From: an uncultured Bacteroidaceae bacterium | GTDB taxonomy: Bacteria > Bacteroidota > Bacteroidia > Bacteroidales > Bacteroidaceae | Direction of reading: 5' to 3' | DNA length: 35,822 nucleotides | NCBI GenBank assembly: GCA_905235565.1 | Contig: CAJOLR010000016.1 | Coordinates: 1 to 35,822, forward strand | Shown here: positions 1 to 6,701 of the stretch, piece by piece | How the letters are laid out: each line of letters opens with the position of its first letter | Numbering within the stretch: the stretch's first letter is position 1 | Notes under the pieces: model-generated | Seen by the model: only the letters and a program-made list of their open reading frames with translations | What the model was told of the DNA's origin: nothing | Database searches by the model: none | Translations under genes and position numbers: made by a program

Positions 1-63
1 TCCTGCAAGATAAGCATTTTCTGCAAATAAATCAAGTACTTTTTGAGTTTATTGTATTGAATA

Positions 64-945
64 TCAATTGTTTCGGACTAAAGCAGGGCCGACTATGTAT
101 TCACGAATGATTTTGTTGTTGCTGTTCCTCAAGCGGCGTATGGCCTTTTCCTTGATCTGGCGCACACGCTCGCGGGTCAGGCCAAACTTGCCACCTATTT
201 CCTCAAGTGTTGCTTCGCGGCATCCTATACCAAAGAACATCTTGATTATCTCCCTTTCTCGGTCAGTAAGTATTGAGAGTGCTCTTTCTATCTCCTGTGA
301 GAGCGATTCGGCCATAAGGCCATTATCGGCCTTGGGCGAGTCCTCATTCACCATCACATCCAGCAGGCTGTTGTCTTCACCATCCACAAACGGGGCGTCC
401 ACAGAGATGCTGCGGCCCATAGTAAGAGTGGTACCGTCAATCTTCTCAGCGGGTACATCAAGCAGTTCCTCCAACTCGTCGGCCGAAGGACGGCGCTCGT
501 TGTCCTGCTCAAACTTTGCTATGGCTTTGCTTATCTTCTTTACCAGTCCTACCTGATTCAAGGGCTGGCGCACCAGGCTTGACTGTTCTGCCAAGGCCTG
601 CAGTATAGACTGGCGTATCCACCATACAGCGTAGCTTATGAACTTGAATCCGCGGGTCTCATCAAACTTGCTGGCGGCTTTAATGAGGCCTAAATTGCCC
701 TCATTAATCAGGTCTGGCAGACTCAACCCTTGGTTTTGATACTGTTTGGCTACACTAACCACAAAGCGCAGGTTCGCACGTACCAGTTCCTCTAATGCCT
801 GGCGGTCACCTTTGCGTATGCGCTGGGCTAATTCTACCTCTCGTTCAGCCGTTATCATTTCCTCACGGCTAATCTCCTGCAGGTACTTGTCCAGTGATAC
901 ACTTTCGCGGTTGGTGATGCGCTTTGTTACTTTCAGTTGTCTCAT
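64..945 (-). CDS. rpoD: RpoD-like (sigma-70 group 1/2) RNA polymerase sigma factor
   Basis: Sigma-70 factor that directs RNA polymerase to promoters. From the start chosen here (293 residues) region 2 is clear: [20 protein letters not shown] near 57-76, then [15 protein letters not shown] and the [14 protein letters not shown] block near 101-114. Region 4 ends in the helix-turn-helix [18 protein letters not shown] near 256-273. The open frame extends to 981, but Bacteroidetes RpoD proteins normally begin MRQLK-TK-ITNRES, so I chose the ATG at 945; ATGs at 957 and 981 are also possible. Two places depart from the sequence I expect: [13 protein letters not shown] where IVRLPLNQVG is usual, and a C-terminal tail ([13 protein letters not shown]) after the normal end. 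It may be the housekeeping factor of a divergent genus or a paralogue. It lies directly downstream of the WYL operon on the same strand. Confidence 0.88.
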   Translation of the reverse strand: MRQLKVTKRITNRESVSLDKYLQEISREEMITAEREVELAQRIRKGDRQALEELVRANLRFVVSVAKQYQNQGLSLPDLINEGNLGLIKAASKFDETRGFKFISYAVWWIRQSILQALAEQSSLVRQPLNQVGLVKKISKAIAKFEQDNERRPSADELEELLDVPAEKIDGTTLTMGRSISVDAPFVDGEDNSLLDVMVNEDSPKADNGLMAESLSQEIERALSILTDREREIIKMFFGIGCREATLEEIGGKFGLTRERVRQIKEKAIRRLRNSNNKIIREYIVGPALVRNN

Positions 946-1037
946 CTTTTTCTTCATATATATAAGTTGGTTTAAATTCATACCCCTCCATATATATAGG
1001 AAGAAAAACGTGCATTTTCATGGAAAAATCCTACTAT

Positions 1038-1065
1038 GCTATGCAAAAACATTACACAGCATAGC
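1038..1065. promoter_or_regulatory. Inverted repeat between WYL gene and sigma gene, possible operator
   Basis: The arms GCTATGC (1038-1044) and GCATAGC (1059-1065) are perfect inverted complements with a 14-bp centre. It starts 8 bp beyond the stop of the WYL gene and lies upstream of the sigma gene. Positions 1040-1053 (tatgcaaaaacatt) match 6231-6244 at 13 of 14 bases. Reading leftward no immediate U-tract follows the stem, so a terminator is less convincing than a protein-binding site, but it is not excluded. Confidence 0.5.
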
Positions 1066-1072
1066 GCTTTTT

Positions 1073-1978
1073 TCAATCCTTGTAGGTTTTCAAGGCCTTT
1101 TTAAGGCGTTCTTTCATTGTGTCTTTCAGTACCTTCGGTTCCAGTACTTCCACATATTCGCCCATGGACAATAGTTGAGTAGTCAGCTCCGGAGTCAGGC
1201 AAACTTTGTACTTGAATTCACTGTATTCGCCGTTTTTTGTCAGAACCTCCTCCTGACTCTTATGTATCGGCAGAGAGCGCACATAATCCACCTTCTCGCC
1301 ATATACCCGTATGCGTACCGGCGTGGGCTTCAGATCCTCACTTACATATATGCCTACAGTGTTAGCATAATATGCCTCTGCATCAAACTTCTTGGGCATC
1401 TTGAATGATACACCGGTAACAGCAAGATCCACTAGCCTGTCCAGGGCAATGTGCCTTATGCCTTTGGATTCAGTCATATAACCAACTACGTACCAGCGCC
1501 GGTTATAAACTTTCATGGCGTATGGGGCTATGTGATATATATTGTGGGCTCCTTTGAACGGCTGGTAGTCTATCTCAAGCACCTTGTTCTGCTGCATGGC
1601 CTCAATGATTGTCTGCAGGTATTGGGTGCCATGTGGTATGTCCTCAAAAAGGATCCGGCCTTTCATGTTGTGGCCGGCAATTATCATATTTGATAACGTG
1701 AAAGAGTTATACAGCCACTGCTTTGTGCGGTCCTTCCTGAAGTTATCCAGTTCACCTATGTAGTAGTGATACCCGTCAGATGGGTTACACTTTACTTCCA
1801 CACCAAACATTTCCTCTATGGCAGACTTGTGCTGGTGGAATGTCCTCAAAGGTAATGGATTGCCATCACTCAAGCAGCTCTTTTCCCAAAGATTGCTTAT
1901 CTCTTCAAACGTCAGTTTCTTCTTTTGGAGCAGTACATCCAGCAGCCAGATGTAGCGGTTTATTGTCTTACTTCCCAT
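1073..1978 (-). CDS. WYL-domain transcriptional regulator (operon-end copy)
   Basis: 301-residue regulator of the YafY/WYL type. The N-terminus (NRYIWLLDVLLQKKKLTFEEISNLW) looks like a winged helix-turn-helix. The middle and C-terminus form a WYL ligand-sensing domain: LEIDYQPF, then IAPYAMKVYNRRWYVVGYM and IRHIALDRLVDL, followed by a C-terminal extension (RSLPIHKSQEEV). Family knowledge: WYL proteins such as BrxR and CapW are sensors or repressors, often of anti-phage systems, and are thought to bind nucleic-acid ligands. The ATG at 1978 lies 19 bp inside the phosphoesterase gene, so translation is coupled and this is the last gene of the leftward nuclease operon. I infer that it regulates that operon, perhaps through the inverted repeats at 1038-1065 and 6231-6249. 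The family call is firm; the target is inference. Confidence 0.85.
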   Translation of the reverse strand: MGSKTINRYIWLLDVLLQKKKLTFEEISNLWEKSCLSDGNPLPLRTFHQHKSAIEEMFGVEVKCNPSDGYHYYIGELDNFRKDRTKQWLYNSFTLSNMIIAGHNMKGRILFEDIPHGTQYLQTIIEAMQQNKVLEIDYQPFKGAHNIYHIAPYAMKVYNRRWYVVGYMTESKGIRHIALDRLVDLAVTGVSFKMPKKFDAEAYYANTVGIYVSEDLKPTPVRIRVYGEKVDYVRSLPIHKSQEEVLTKNGEYSEFKYKVCLTPELTTQLLSMGEYVEVLEPKVLKDTMKERLKKALKTYKD

Positions 1979-2556
1979 ATTGTTAATCTTAATTTCAGTA
2001 ACCTGGGCTTATTTATTAATTCATTTTTATCATTAAGCAGTGCCGCATTAGAGAAAGTTGTCGTTTCAATCTTTTTGACTCCATAACTGTCATGTGCATG
2101 GCCAAACATATGGAATTTTGGTTTTATCTCCTGTACTCGATTCTTTATCTTGATATTACCCCAATGTGTCCCTGATGAGTAGTCCATAATCATAGTAGGG
2201 GGTTCATGAGTAATAACCACATCAGCTAACGGATTAATCTTTTCGGCTGGATGATTATAGCCTATGCCGGCAAATAATACTCCGTCTATCGTAACACTTC
2301 TGTCCTGCAGAAAGTGTATCTCTTCAGGCAAGTCCTCAATGTCCTCAGCATCCCATAAGCAGCAGTCATGATTACCACAAACAAATATCTTGTGCTTGTA
2401 TGGCAGTTCAATCAGCCAGTTGATGAAATCCAACACCTCCACCTCAGTACCACTATTGCTTATGTCCCCGCTATGAACAAGGACATCGGCGGCCGGCAAG
2501 TCCGTCAGTTGTCTGTGCAGACCGTGAGTGTCAGATATGTGGAGGATACTCATCAT
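1960..2556 (-). CDS. Calcineurin-like metallophosphoesterase
   Basis: 198-residue single-domain metallophosphoesterase. The dinuclear-metal motifs appear in order: SDTHG near residues 8-12, HSGDISN near 28-34, CGNHD mid-protein, ITHEPP, and FGHAHDSYG toward the C-terminus. These are the D-x-H, G-D, G-N-H-D, H and G-H-x-H ligands of the superfamily, so it is probably catalytically competent. There is no signal peptide or membrane segment, so it should be cytoplasmic. The substrate cannot be read from the sequence; nucleic acid, cyclic nucleotide and phosphoprotein are all handled by relatives. Its start overlaps the stop of the upstream nuclease-like gene by 4 bp (ATGA), and its end overlaps the WYL start by 19 bp, so it belongs to a coupled operon. 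ATGs at 2556 and 2553 are adjacent; either could be the start. Confidence 0.88.
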   Translation of the reverse strand: MMSILHISDTHGLHRQLTDLPAADVLVHSGDISNSGTEVEVLDFINWLIELPYKHKIFVCGNHDCCLWDAEDIEDLPEEIHFLQDRSVTIDGVLFAGIGYNHPAEKINPLADVVITHEPPTMIMDYSSGTHWGNIKIKNRVQEIKPKFHMFGHAHDSYGVKKIETTTFSNAALLNDKNELINKPRLLKLRLTIWEVRQ

Positions 2557-3389
2557 AAAAAATACTGTTCTTTAAATGAATTAAGAAACTCAGATTCCCT
2601 TAGGGCTGAAATGGCATTGTTATACGAATCAGTTTTAAATGATAGTTTAATATCCAACTTCTTTCCTAATTCCGGTTGGAGTAAATTTATTAACTGGTTT
2701 ATATAATCCTCAGCATTGATTCTTTCCTTTAAGAGGGCATCAATTCTTTTATTTAAATATGATATTGACCGCTTAGTAACATTTACCATGCTTTTTATAA
2801 AACTATCTGGCATTTCCCAGCAGATGCTGATTAGAACAACTTCATCTATTCCTGAATATTCCGCCGGGTGTTTATATATGTGATTATAAATAGCAAGCAG
2901 ATGTCTGACAAGTTGTGATACGTTATAGTAGTCGCATACTTTACAGCGTATCATATTTATAATGTTCTGAGCAAGTTCTTTATTTACAGTATAGTAGACG
3001 GGATCAAAATAAGCTGCTGTGAAATCAGAATTGGACATATAATAAGGCTCAAGAAATTTTGATTCATAGAATTTAATGATATTCCCTTCTTTTAACCTGA
3101 TATCCAAATTGGAGTTGCCGCCTACTTTAAGAGGCGAATCTTCTTTCCATTCATACTCTAATTCGCATTCTTTATGACATTCTTTGTATAAAGAGAAGTA
3201 GTTTACTCCTAAGGCTGTTGACGAATCTGCAAATAAATATTCTTTTTCTGCATTTCCACTTCCTTTCTTCAATTGATCAATATCTTTTTCGGATAGAGGG
3301 AGTATCGTTTTTATCTCTCTCTCACTAATACAGCGTGGAAGCTTCTTGCAATGAGATATCATTGCCTCCTTTAATAATTCTCGATCCAT
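2553..3389 (-). CDS. Putative PD-(D/E)XK endonuclease resembling the PGN_0703 family
   Basis: 278 residues, AT-rich by eye. I see FADSSTALGVNYF (53-65), then LEYEWKEDSPLK, then NLDIRLKEGNIIKFYESKF (94-112). The Asp at about 96 followed by E-S-K at 109-111 fits the D...ExK catalytic core of PD-(D/E)XK nucleases. The order 'S-ALGVN-F / ELEYEW / D / ExK' is what I recall of the PGN_0703 family of putative restriction endonucleases. The C-terminal half is helical, with LLAIYNHIYKHP and VVLISICWEMPD. No methyltransferase gene is nearby, so a classical restriction-modification pair is not supported. Its start overlaps the stop of the upstream hydrolase gene by 1 bp (TAATG), and its end overlaps the phosphoesterase start by 4 bp. 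The nuclease fold is moderately certain; the specific family is less so. Confidence 0.6.
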   Translation of the reverse strand: MDRELLKEAMISHCKKLPRCISEREIKTILPLSEKDIDQLKKGSGNAEKEYLFADSSTALGVNYFSLYKECHKECELEYEWKEDSPLKVGGNSNLDIRLKEGNIIKFYESKFLEPYYMSNSDFTAAYFDPVYYTVNKELAQNIINMIRCKVCDYYNVSQLVRHLLAIYNHIYKHPAEYSGIDEVVLISICWEMPDSFIKSMVNVTKRSISYLNKRIDALLKERINAEDYINQLINLLQPELGKKLDIKLSFKTDSYNNAISALRESEFLNSFKEQYFL

Positions 3390-4657
3390 TATAAGTTAAT
3401 CTTCTCAATGTCTACAATCTTATTCTTAATCTCTCCTTTCAGCCCCAATGATTCCAGTGTTTGGCCTTCGTCTTTATGAATACCAATTATTGCTTGCTTA
3501 GGATTGACAGTTTCAATCACATCCTTGATGGTCTGTCGGCTCGCGTGCCCGGAAGTGTGTATATCCACCACATTATGGAAAGCCTCACGGAACATTTTAT
3601 AACCCGGATTCTGTTCCACCTGTGCCTGCTCTTTGTAATATCCATCCCAAGTGGAGTAGATAAGCAGCACCTCTTCTTCGGGTAATTGTCTATGGAGTAC
3701 TTCAACTCTGTCAAATTGTGATACACCTGATACCATCACAAATCCACGCTTCTTCATCGTCTCCAGGTGCCTTTCCTCTTTGTAGTATCGTGGGTTAAAG
3801 TCAAACAGGTCACCTGGCTGCTTGGATTCTCTGCGCTTGAATATACGCATAGCGTTATTCGCCAATCCAGCACATACAAACAGAGTCTTGTGGGCATTCT
3901 TTGCGGCCAGATTTATGCTTGCCAGTCTTTCAATATCGGTAGCAGAAGCCAGTACAAATACATATTTGAATGCTTTCATGACATTCTCCAATTTAAAAGC
4001 AACCTCTTTCTCTGTAATGCATTCGTCATTACGGCTCAGCATAGTTCCTTCGGTAATGAGAACATCAATATCGGTTGCTTTCCACTTGAGCAGCTGCAGC
4101 AGCTTACCGCCAGTCCATCCGTGCTGCCTGTAGTCGCCGGTATGCCATATACGTTTACCATCAGCTTCTATCAGGAACATATATGAGTCATATATGGAAT
4201 GACAGTTGTAGAATGGGGTGATGCTTATATCTCCAATCTTGAAAGGTTCCGGTTTTGAACTTCGTGGCCAAGTGTGGAAGGCCTTCAACTTGGCGTGTTT
4301 GCGTATGTTGGTTTTTGGATCATTACCGGATAGTTTATCGGCTTCGCAAAGCAGCCTGTATTTCTCAACTATTATTTCTTTGGCTCCTTCGCCTAAATAC
4401 TGTGGAATACCTTTCGGTACGTAGTCAAACAATCCTATATGGTCTTCGTGTACATGGGTATAAATAACGGCTTCGTACTTTTTCCTGTCGTTCTGGAATA
4501 AAGTCTCAACCATAGCCTTATCCTGCTCTGGAGTAGTCTTTTCACCGTTCCCAGGCAAGTTCTGTCCCATATCTATAAATATGCGTGATGTGGCTGTACT
4601 GATTTCAGTAATACAGCCACCAATCTGGTTTAGTCCTCTATGTATTGTTATGTTCAT
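3389..4657 (-). CDS. Metallo-beta-lactamase-fold hydrolase, RNase J/beta-CASP-like
   Basis: 422-residue MBL-fold enzyme. The zinc motif THVHEDHIG has H68, H70, D72 and H73, followed by a later His in NCHSIYDS and the Asp of IWHTGDYRQHG. The long middle section (TEKEVAFKLENVMKAF, FVLASATDIERLASI) fits an inserted beta-CASP-type domain. HTSGHAS at about 367-373 resembles beta-CASP motif C, and IGIHKDEG at about 392-399 sits where RNase J-like enzymes carry the final metal His (P-HGE). Family members cut RNA or DNA, so I infer a nuclease. At 422 residues it is shorter than RNase J (about 550), lacking its C-terminal domain, so it is unlikely to be the housekeeping ribonuclease. It lies 5 bp after the upstream PD-(D/E)XK gene and overlaps the next gene by 1 bp. 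Confidence 0.78.
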   Translation of the reverse strand: MNITIHRGLNQIGGCITEISTATSRIFIDMGQNLPGNGEKTTPEQDKAMVETLFQNDRKKYEAVIYTHVHEDHIGLFDYVPKGIPQYLGEGAKEIIVEKYRLLCEADKLSGNDPKTNIRKHAKLKAFHTWPRSSKPEPFKIGDISITPFYNCHSIYDSYMFLIEADGKRIWHTGDYRQHGWTGGKLLQLLKWKATDIDVLITEGTMLSRNDECITEKEVAFKLENVMKAFKYVFVLASATDIERLASINLAAKNAHKTLFVCAGLANNAMRIFKRRESKQPGDLFDFNPRYYKEERHLETMKKRGFVMVSGVSQFDRVEVLHRQLPEEEVLLIYSTWDGYYKEQAQVEQNPGYKMFREAFHNVVDIHTSGHASRQTIKDVIETVNPKQAIIGIHKDEGQTLESLGLKGEIKNKIVDIEKINL

Positions 4658-4662
4658 CCTTA

Positions 4663-5649
4663 TTAGAGTGTAGTGCGTGTTATGATAGTTGTTTCACCTT
4701 CAATTCTGAAGAATGTATAGTGTAGCATTATTTTCATTTTTGATTTTGGAACTTCTAGCTCCTGATTGGCAAAAGACAATTCTTTTTCTTCTTTTCCAGG
4801 GTCCGGCAAGAGTACGGAAACATTAATAGTTTCATTCCCGTGAGTAGTATCTTTAAAACCACATAGTTTCCAGAAATCATCACAAGCACTGGTCTTACAT
4901 AATTCAACTAAGAATGTGGCGTATGCAATAGCTTGTTTAATGACCTTGGTGGGCGTTTCATGATTTGAACTATACTGGTCCTTAAGTTCAAATACAACCA
5001 GTTTCCCATTTCTGCGGGCAAGGATATCAATTCCTCCTTTCCCACCAGAATAATATGGCTTGTCACCGCTTGCGCTTATGGGTGTCGGCATCTGAAAAAA
5101 CAGATCCTTTGTTATTGTGACAGGTTGTATATGGCAAAGAGATTTATTATTGCTGTCACTTTTTGATAATTCTCTTAGCAATAGGTTCTCACATCTATGT
5201 TCCGGATGACCTTTCTTTCCAGGATCGTTTTTAAAGAATGCCCTGAAAGCCATTGCTTCTTTTGACGTTTTCCATCCATACTTCCCGGGTTTGCAAATAT
5301 CTTTAGGATATCCAGAGAAATATTGTTCATTACAGTTGTTCTTATACTGAATGTCTGAAATATGAAGAAAGACTTCGCCTTTTGATGTTACACTTATTTG
5401 TCCCACACTTTGACCTTGATACCTAACGTCAAAATAGCTTGAATTATCTTTAGCTCTCCCAATAGTATAATAAACGCTTAAAGGACCCCATTTGTGGAAC
5501 TTCTGCCTCTTATTCTTGATACTATCTAAGTTTATTACAGAATTATGAAGATATTCAATGTACTTCCCTTCCCATTCAGATTTGTGGTCTCTCAATTCTT
5601 TTTGGGTTGTAACAATTACATCCTCAAATTCTTTCATACTATTTTCCAT
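4663..5649 (-). CDS. PD-(D/E)XK nuclease-like protein
   Basis: About 328 residues from the ATG at 5649. The frame can be extended to a TTG at 5694, but that would place the start within a possible promoter-like stretch, so I prefer 5649. The C-terminal half carries a readable PD-(D/E)XK core. A helix with EHRCENLLLREL supplies a possible first Glu. Then GGKGGIDILARRNGKLVVFELKDQ provides Asp (about 208) and E-L-K (about 221-223), followed by VIKQAIAYATF, the Q-x3-Y helix common in this superfamily. The N-terminal half (KWGPLSVYYTIGR, VGQISVTSKGEVFLHISD) is a separate domain I do not recognise. It is the first gene of the coupled block 5649-1073, with 5 bp to the MBL gene. Base composition is AT-rich by eye. 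Shedu-type DUF4263 nucleases share this core logic, but I cannot assign it to them. Confidence 0.72.
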   Translation of the reverse strand: MENSMKEFEDVIVTTQKELRDHKSEWEGKYIEYLHNSVINLDSIKNKRQKFHKWGPLSVYYTIGRAKDNSSYFDVRYQGQSVGQISVTSKGEVFLHISDIQYKNNCNEQYFSGYPKDICKPGKYGWKTSKEAMAFRAFFKNDPGKKGHPEHRCENLLLRELSKSDSNNKSLCHIQPVTITKDLFFQMPTPISASGDKPYYSGGKGGIDILARRNGKLVVFELKDQYSSNHETPTKVIKQAIAYATFLVELCKTSACDDFWKLCGFKDTTHGNETINVSVLLPDPGKEEKELSFANQELEVPKSKMKIMLHYTFFRIEGETTIITRTTL

Positions 5650-5713
5650 CGTTTTTTTTTGGTGATAGTCCCTATATCGTTTTGCAAGATACAAATAATA
5701 GATAACAACGGCA

Positions 5714-6202
5714 TTAACACCGGTAGAATTCCAGTATTATGCCGTTAAGTCTCAGGATAGGCAGCCCAGCCCTCATCATTGATTTGCCATATACCACCTC
5801 GGCCAGCTGGACCAGGCGGTTGCGGTTCTCGTTGTCGATGGCCACGCCAACGTTCAGCGGTAGGTTGATGTCCGGGAAGGGGAATGCGGGCAGGCCTTCT
5901 CCCTGCAGCGGGTCGTTGGCAGTCAGCCCCATGCTATACGCCACCATGCTGTTTTCAAGACCACGGCGGGCATTGCCAATAGTGGCTTTCATGTTGGCGC
6001 GGGCCGTATCTACAATGTTCCACATTTCCAGGAAACCGTCCTGCAGGCGTTGCAGTCTGATCCAATCCATTTCACGCTCCCAGCGCTCGCTCTGCAGCTC
6101 GTTCATTTTAGGATAAACCTTCTTCTGGCCAGCCTTAACCACATCCTCAAAGGCGGCGTTCTTCAGCAATTGTTCCTTCTTTAAAATCATATTGTTTTGC
6201 AT
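5714..6202 (-). CDS. Hypothetical protein, DUF6261-like length and style, family not recognised
   Basis: 162 residues, soluble and largely helical. Recognisable stretches are FEDVVKAGQKKVYPKM, ERWEREMDWIRLQRLQDGFL, NARRGLENSMVAYS, and a proline-rich turn (EGLPAFPFPDINLPLN) before a C-terminal LNGIILEF. I cannot name a family. The gene is visibly more GC-rich than the nuclease operon it precedes, so it may be a separate unit despite sharing orientation. A consensus -7 box (6214-6221) lies directly upstream with an inverted repeat over its -33 region. The stop is about 65 bp before the preferred start of the PD-(D/E)XK gene, so read-through into that operon is possible. ATGs at 6202 and 6190 are both plausible starts; the second leaves a more usual leader length. 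Confidence 0.6.
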   Translation of the reverse strand: MQNNMILKKEQLLKNAAFEDVVKAGQKKVYPKMNELQSERWEREMDWIRLQRLQDGFLEMWNIVDTARANMKATIGNARRGLENSMVAYSMGLTANDPLQGEGLPAFPFPDINLPLNVGVAIDNENRNRLVQLAEVVYGKSMMRAGLPILRLNGIILEFYRC

Positions 6203-6213
6203 TTAATTTGGCG

Positions 6214-6221
6214 CAAAAATA
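6214..6221 (-). promoter_or_regulatory. Bacteroidetes -7 promoter box upstream of the 6202 gene
   Basis: On the minus strand this reads TATTTTTG, a full match to TAnnTTTG. Transcription would begin near 6208, a few bases before the ATG at 6202, and would run into the leftward gene and possibly the nuclease operon. Confidence 0.55.
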
Positions 6222-6230
6222 TGGGCGCGG

Positions 6231-6249
6231 TATGCAAAATCATTGCATA
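6231..6249. promoter_or_regulatory. Perfect inverted repeat over the -33 region, likely operator
   Basis: TATGCAA (6231-6237) and TTGCATA (6243-6249) are perfect inverted complements around a 5-bp centre. The site lies about 23-41 bp upstream of the predicted start of the leftward transcript, where a bound repressor would block polymerase. Its left 14 bp recur with one mismatch at 1040-1053, at the other end of the WYL operon. A related half-site (gcatactttttgca) lies near 6291-6304. Confidence 0.55.
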
Positions 6250-6344
6250 GGTAATCTTTTTTTCTGTTTTCTCAAAATTTTTCTTCATCTGCATACTTTT
6301 TGCACACCTATAAATGACCTTTGTCATAAATATCAATCAGTAAT

Positions 6345-6650
6345 ATGGAGTTTAAAGAAGAATCCGCTTATCTGGAGGCCATAGAGGCCTGCCGTAAATA
6401 CGCATTACTTCAATCCAATGCCGTTGAAGCTTGGATTGATTCAGGAGTGTGCGTTGAGACATTGACTAGCATCATAAACACCAGTTACTCTACAGACTAT
6501 GCAACTACACGATTGTCAGAAATGACAGGTATTGAAGAGTCCCTTATTAAGGAAATAGTTTGTCTTCCTTTGGATGAACTATCCCCTGAATTCTTCCAGA
6601 ACCGCTTGGACTATTACAGCCAGGCTGCCGAGGTCCTCGAGATGCTGTAA
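6345..6650 (+). CDS. Small hypothetical acidic helical protein
   Basis: 101 residues, start ATG at 6345. The protein is acidic and mostly helical (EESAYLEAIEACRKYALLQ, DYATTRLSEMTGIEESLIKEIV, NRLDYYSQAAEVLEML). It has no signal peptide, membrane segment or known motif. The central segment could be a small helix-turn-helix (TTRLSEMTGIEESLIKEI), but this is weak. It is transcribed away from the leftward 6202 gene, sharing the 142-bp intergenic region that holds the inverted repeat 6231-6249, and it lies 51 bp upstream of the next rightward gene, which has its own promoter box. The codon pattern looks like a real gene. The function is unknown. Confidence 0.6.
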   Translation: MEFKEESAYLEAIEACRKYALLQSNAVEAWIDSGVCVETLTSIINTSYSTDYATTRLSEMTGIEESLIKEIVCLPLDELSPEFFQNRLDYYSQAAEVLEML

Positions 6651-6667
6651 ATCCTCTCATTTTTTGG

Positions 6668-6675
6668 TAACTTTG
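6668..6675 (+). promoter_or_regulatory. Bacteroidetes -7 promoter box for the 6702 gene
   Basis: TAACTTTG is a full match to TAnnTTTG, 26 bp before the ATG at 6702. Transcription would start near 6682. A nearer ATG at 6694 is out of frame with the gene. Confidence 0.55.
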
Positions 6676-6701
6676 CATAGTAACAATAACACCATGAAAC
6701 C

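Noticed and set aside
1..63. Possible gene end left of the sigma gene
   Set aside because: Only 63 AT-rich bases are visible and no coding frame, hairpin or motif can be supported.
1038..1065. Inverted repeat as a plain Rho-independent terminator of the WYL operon
   Set aside because: On the transcribed strand the stem is followed by ATAGTAGG before any T-run, and the same sequence recurs at a promoter at 6231, so an operator is the better reading. It is not fully excluded.
1073..5694. Classical restriction-modification, BREX, DISARM, CBASS or Shedu system
   Set aside because: There is no methyltransferase, helicase, PglZ, cyclase or recognisable DUF4263 signature; the PD-(D/E)XK core alone is too general for Shedu.
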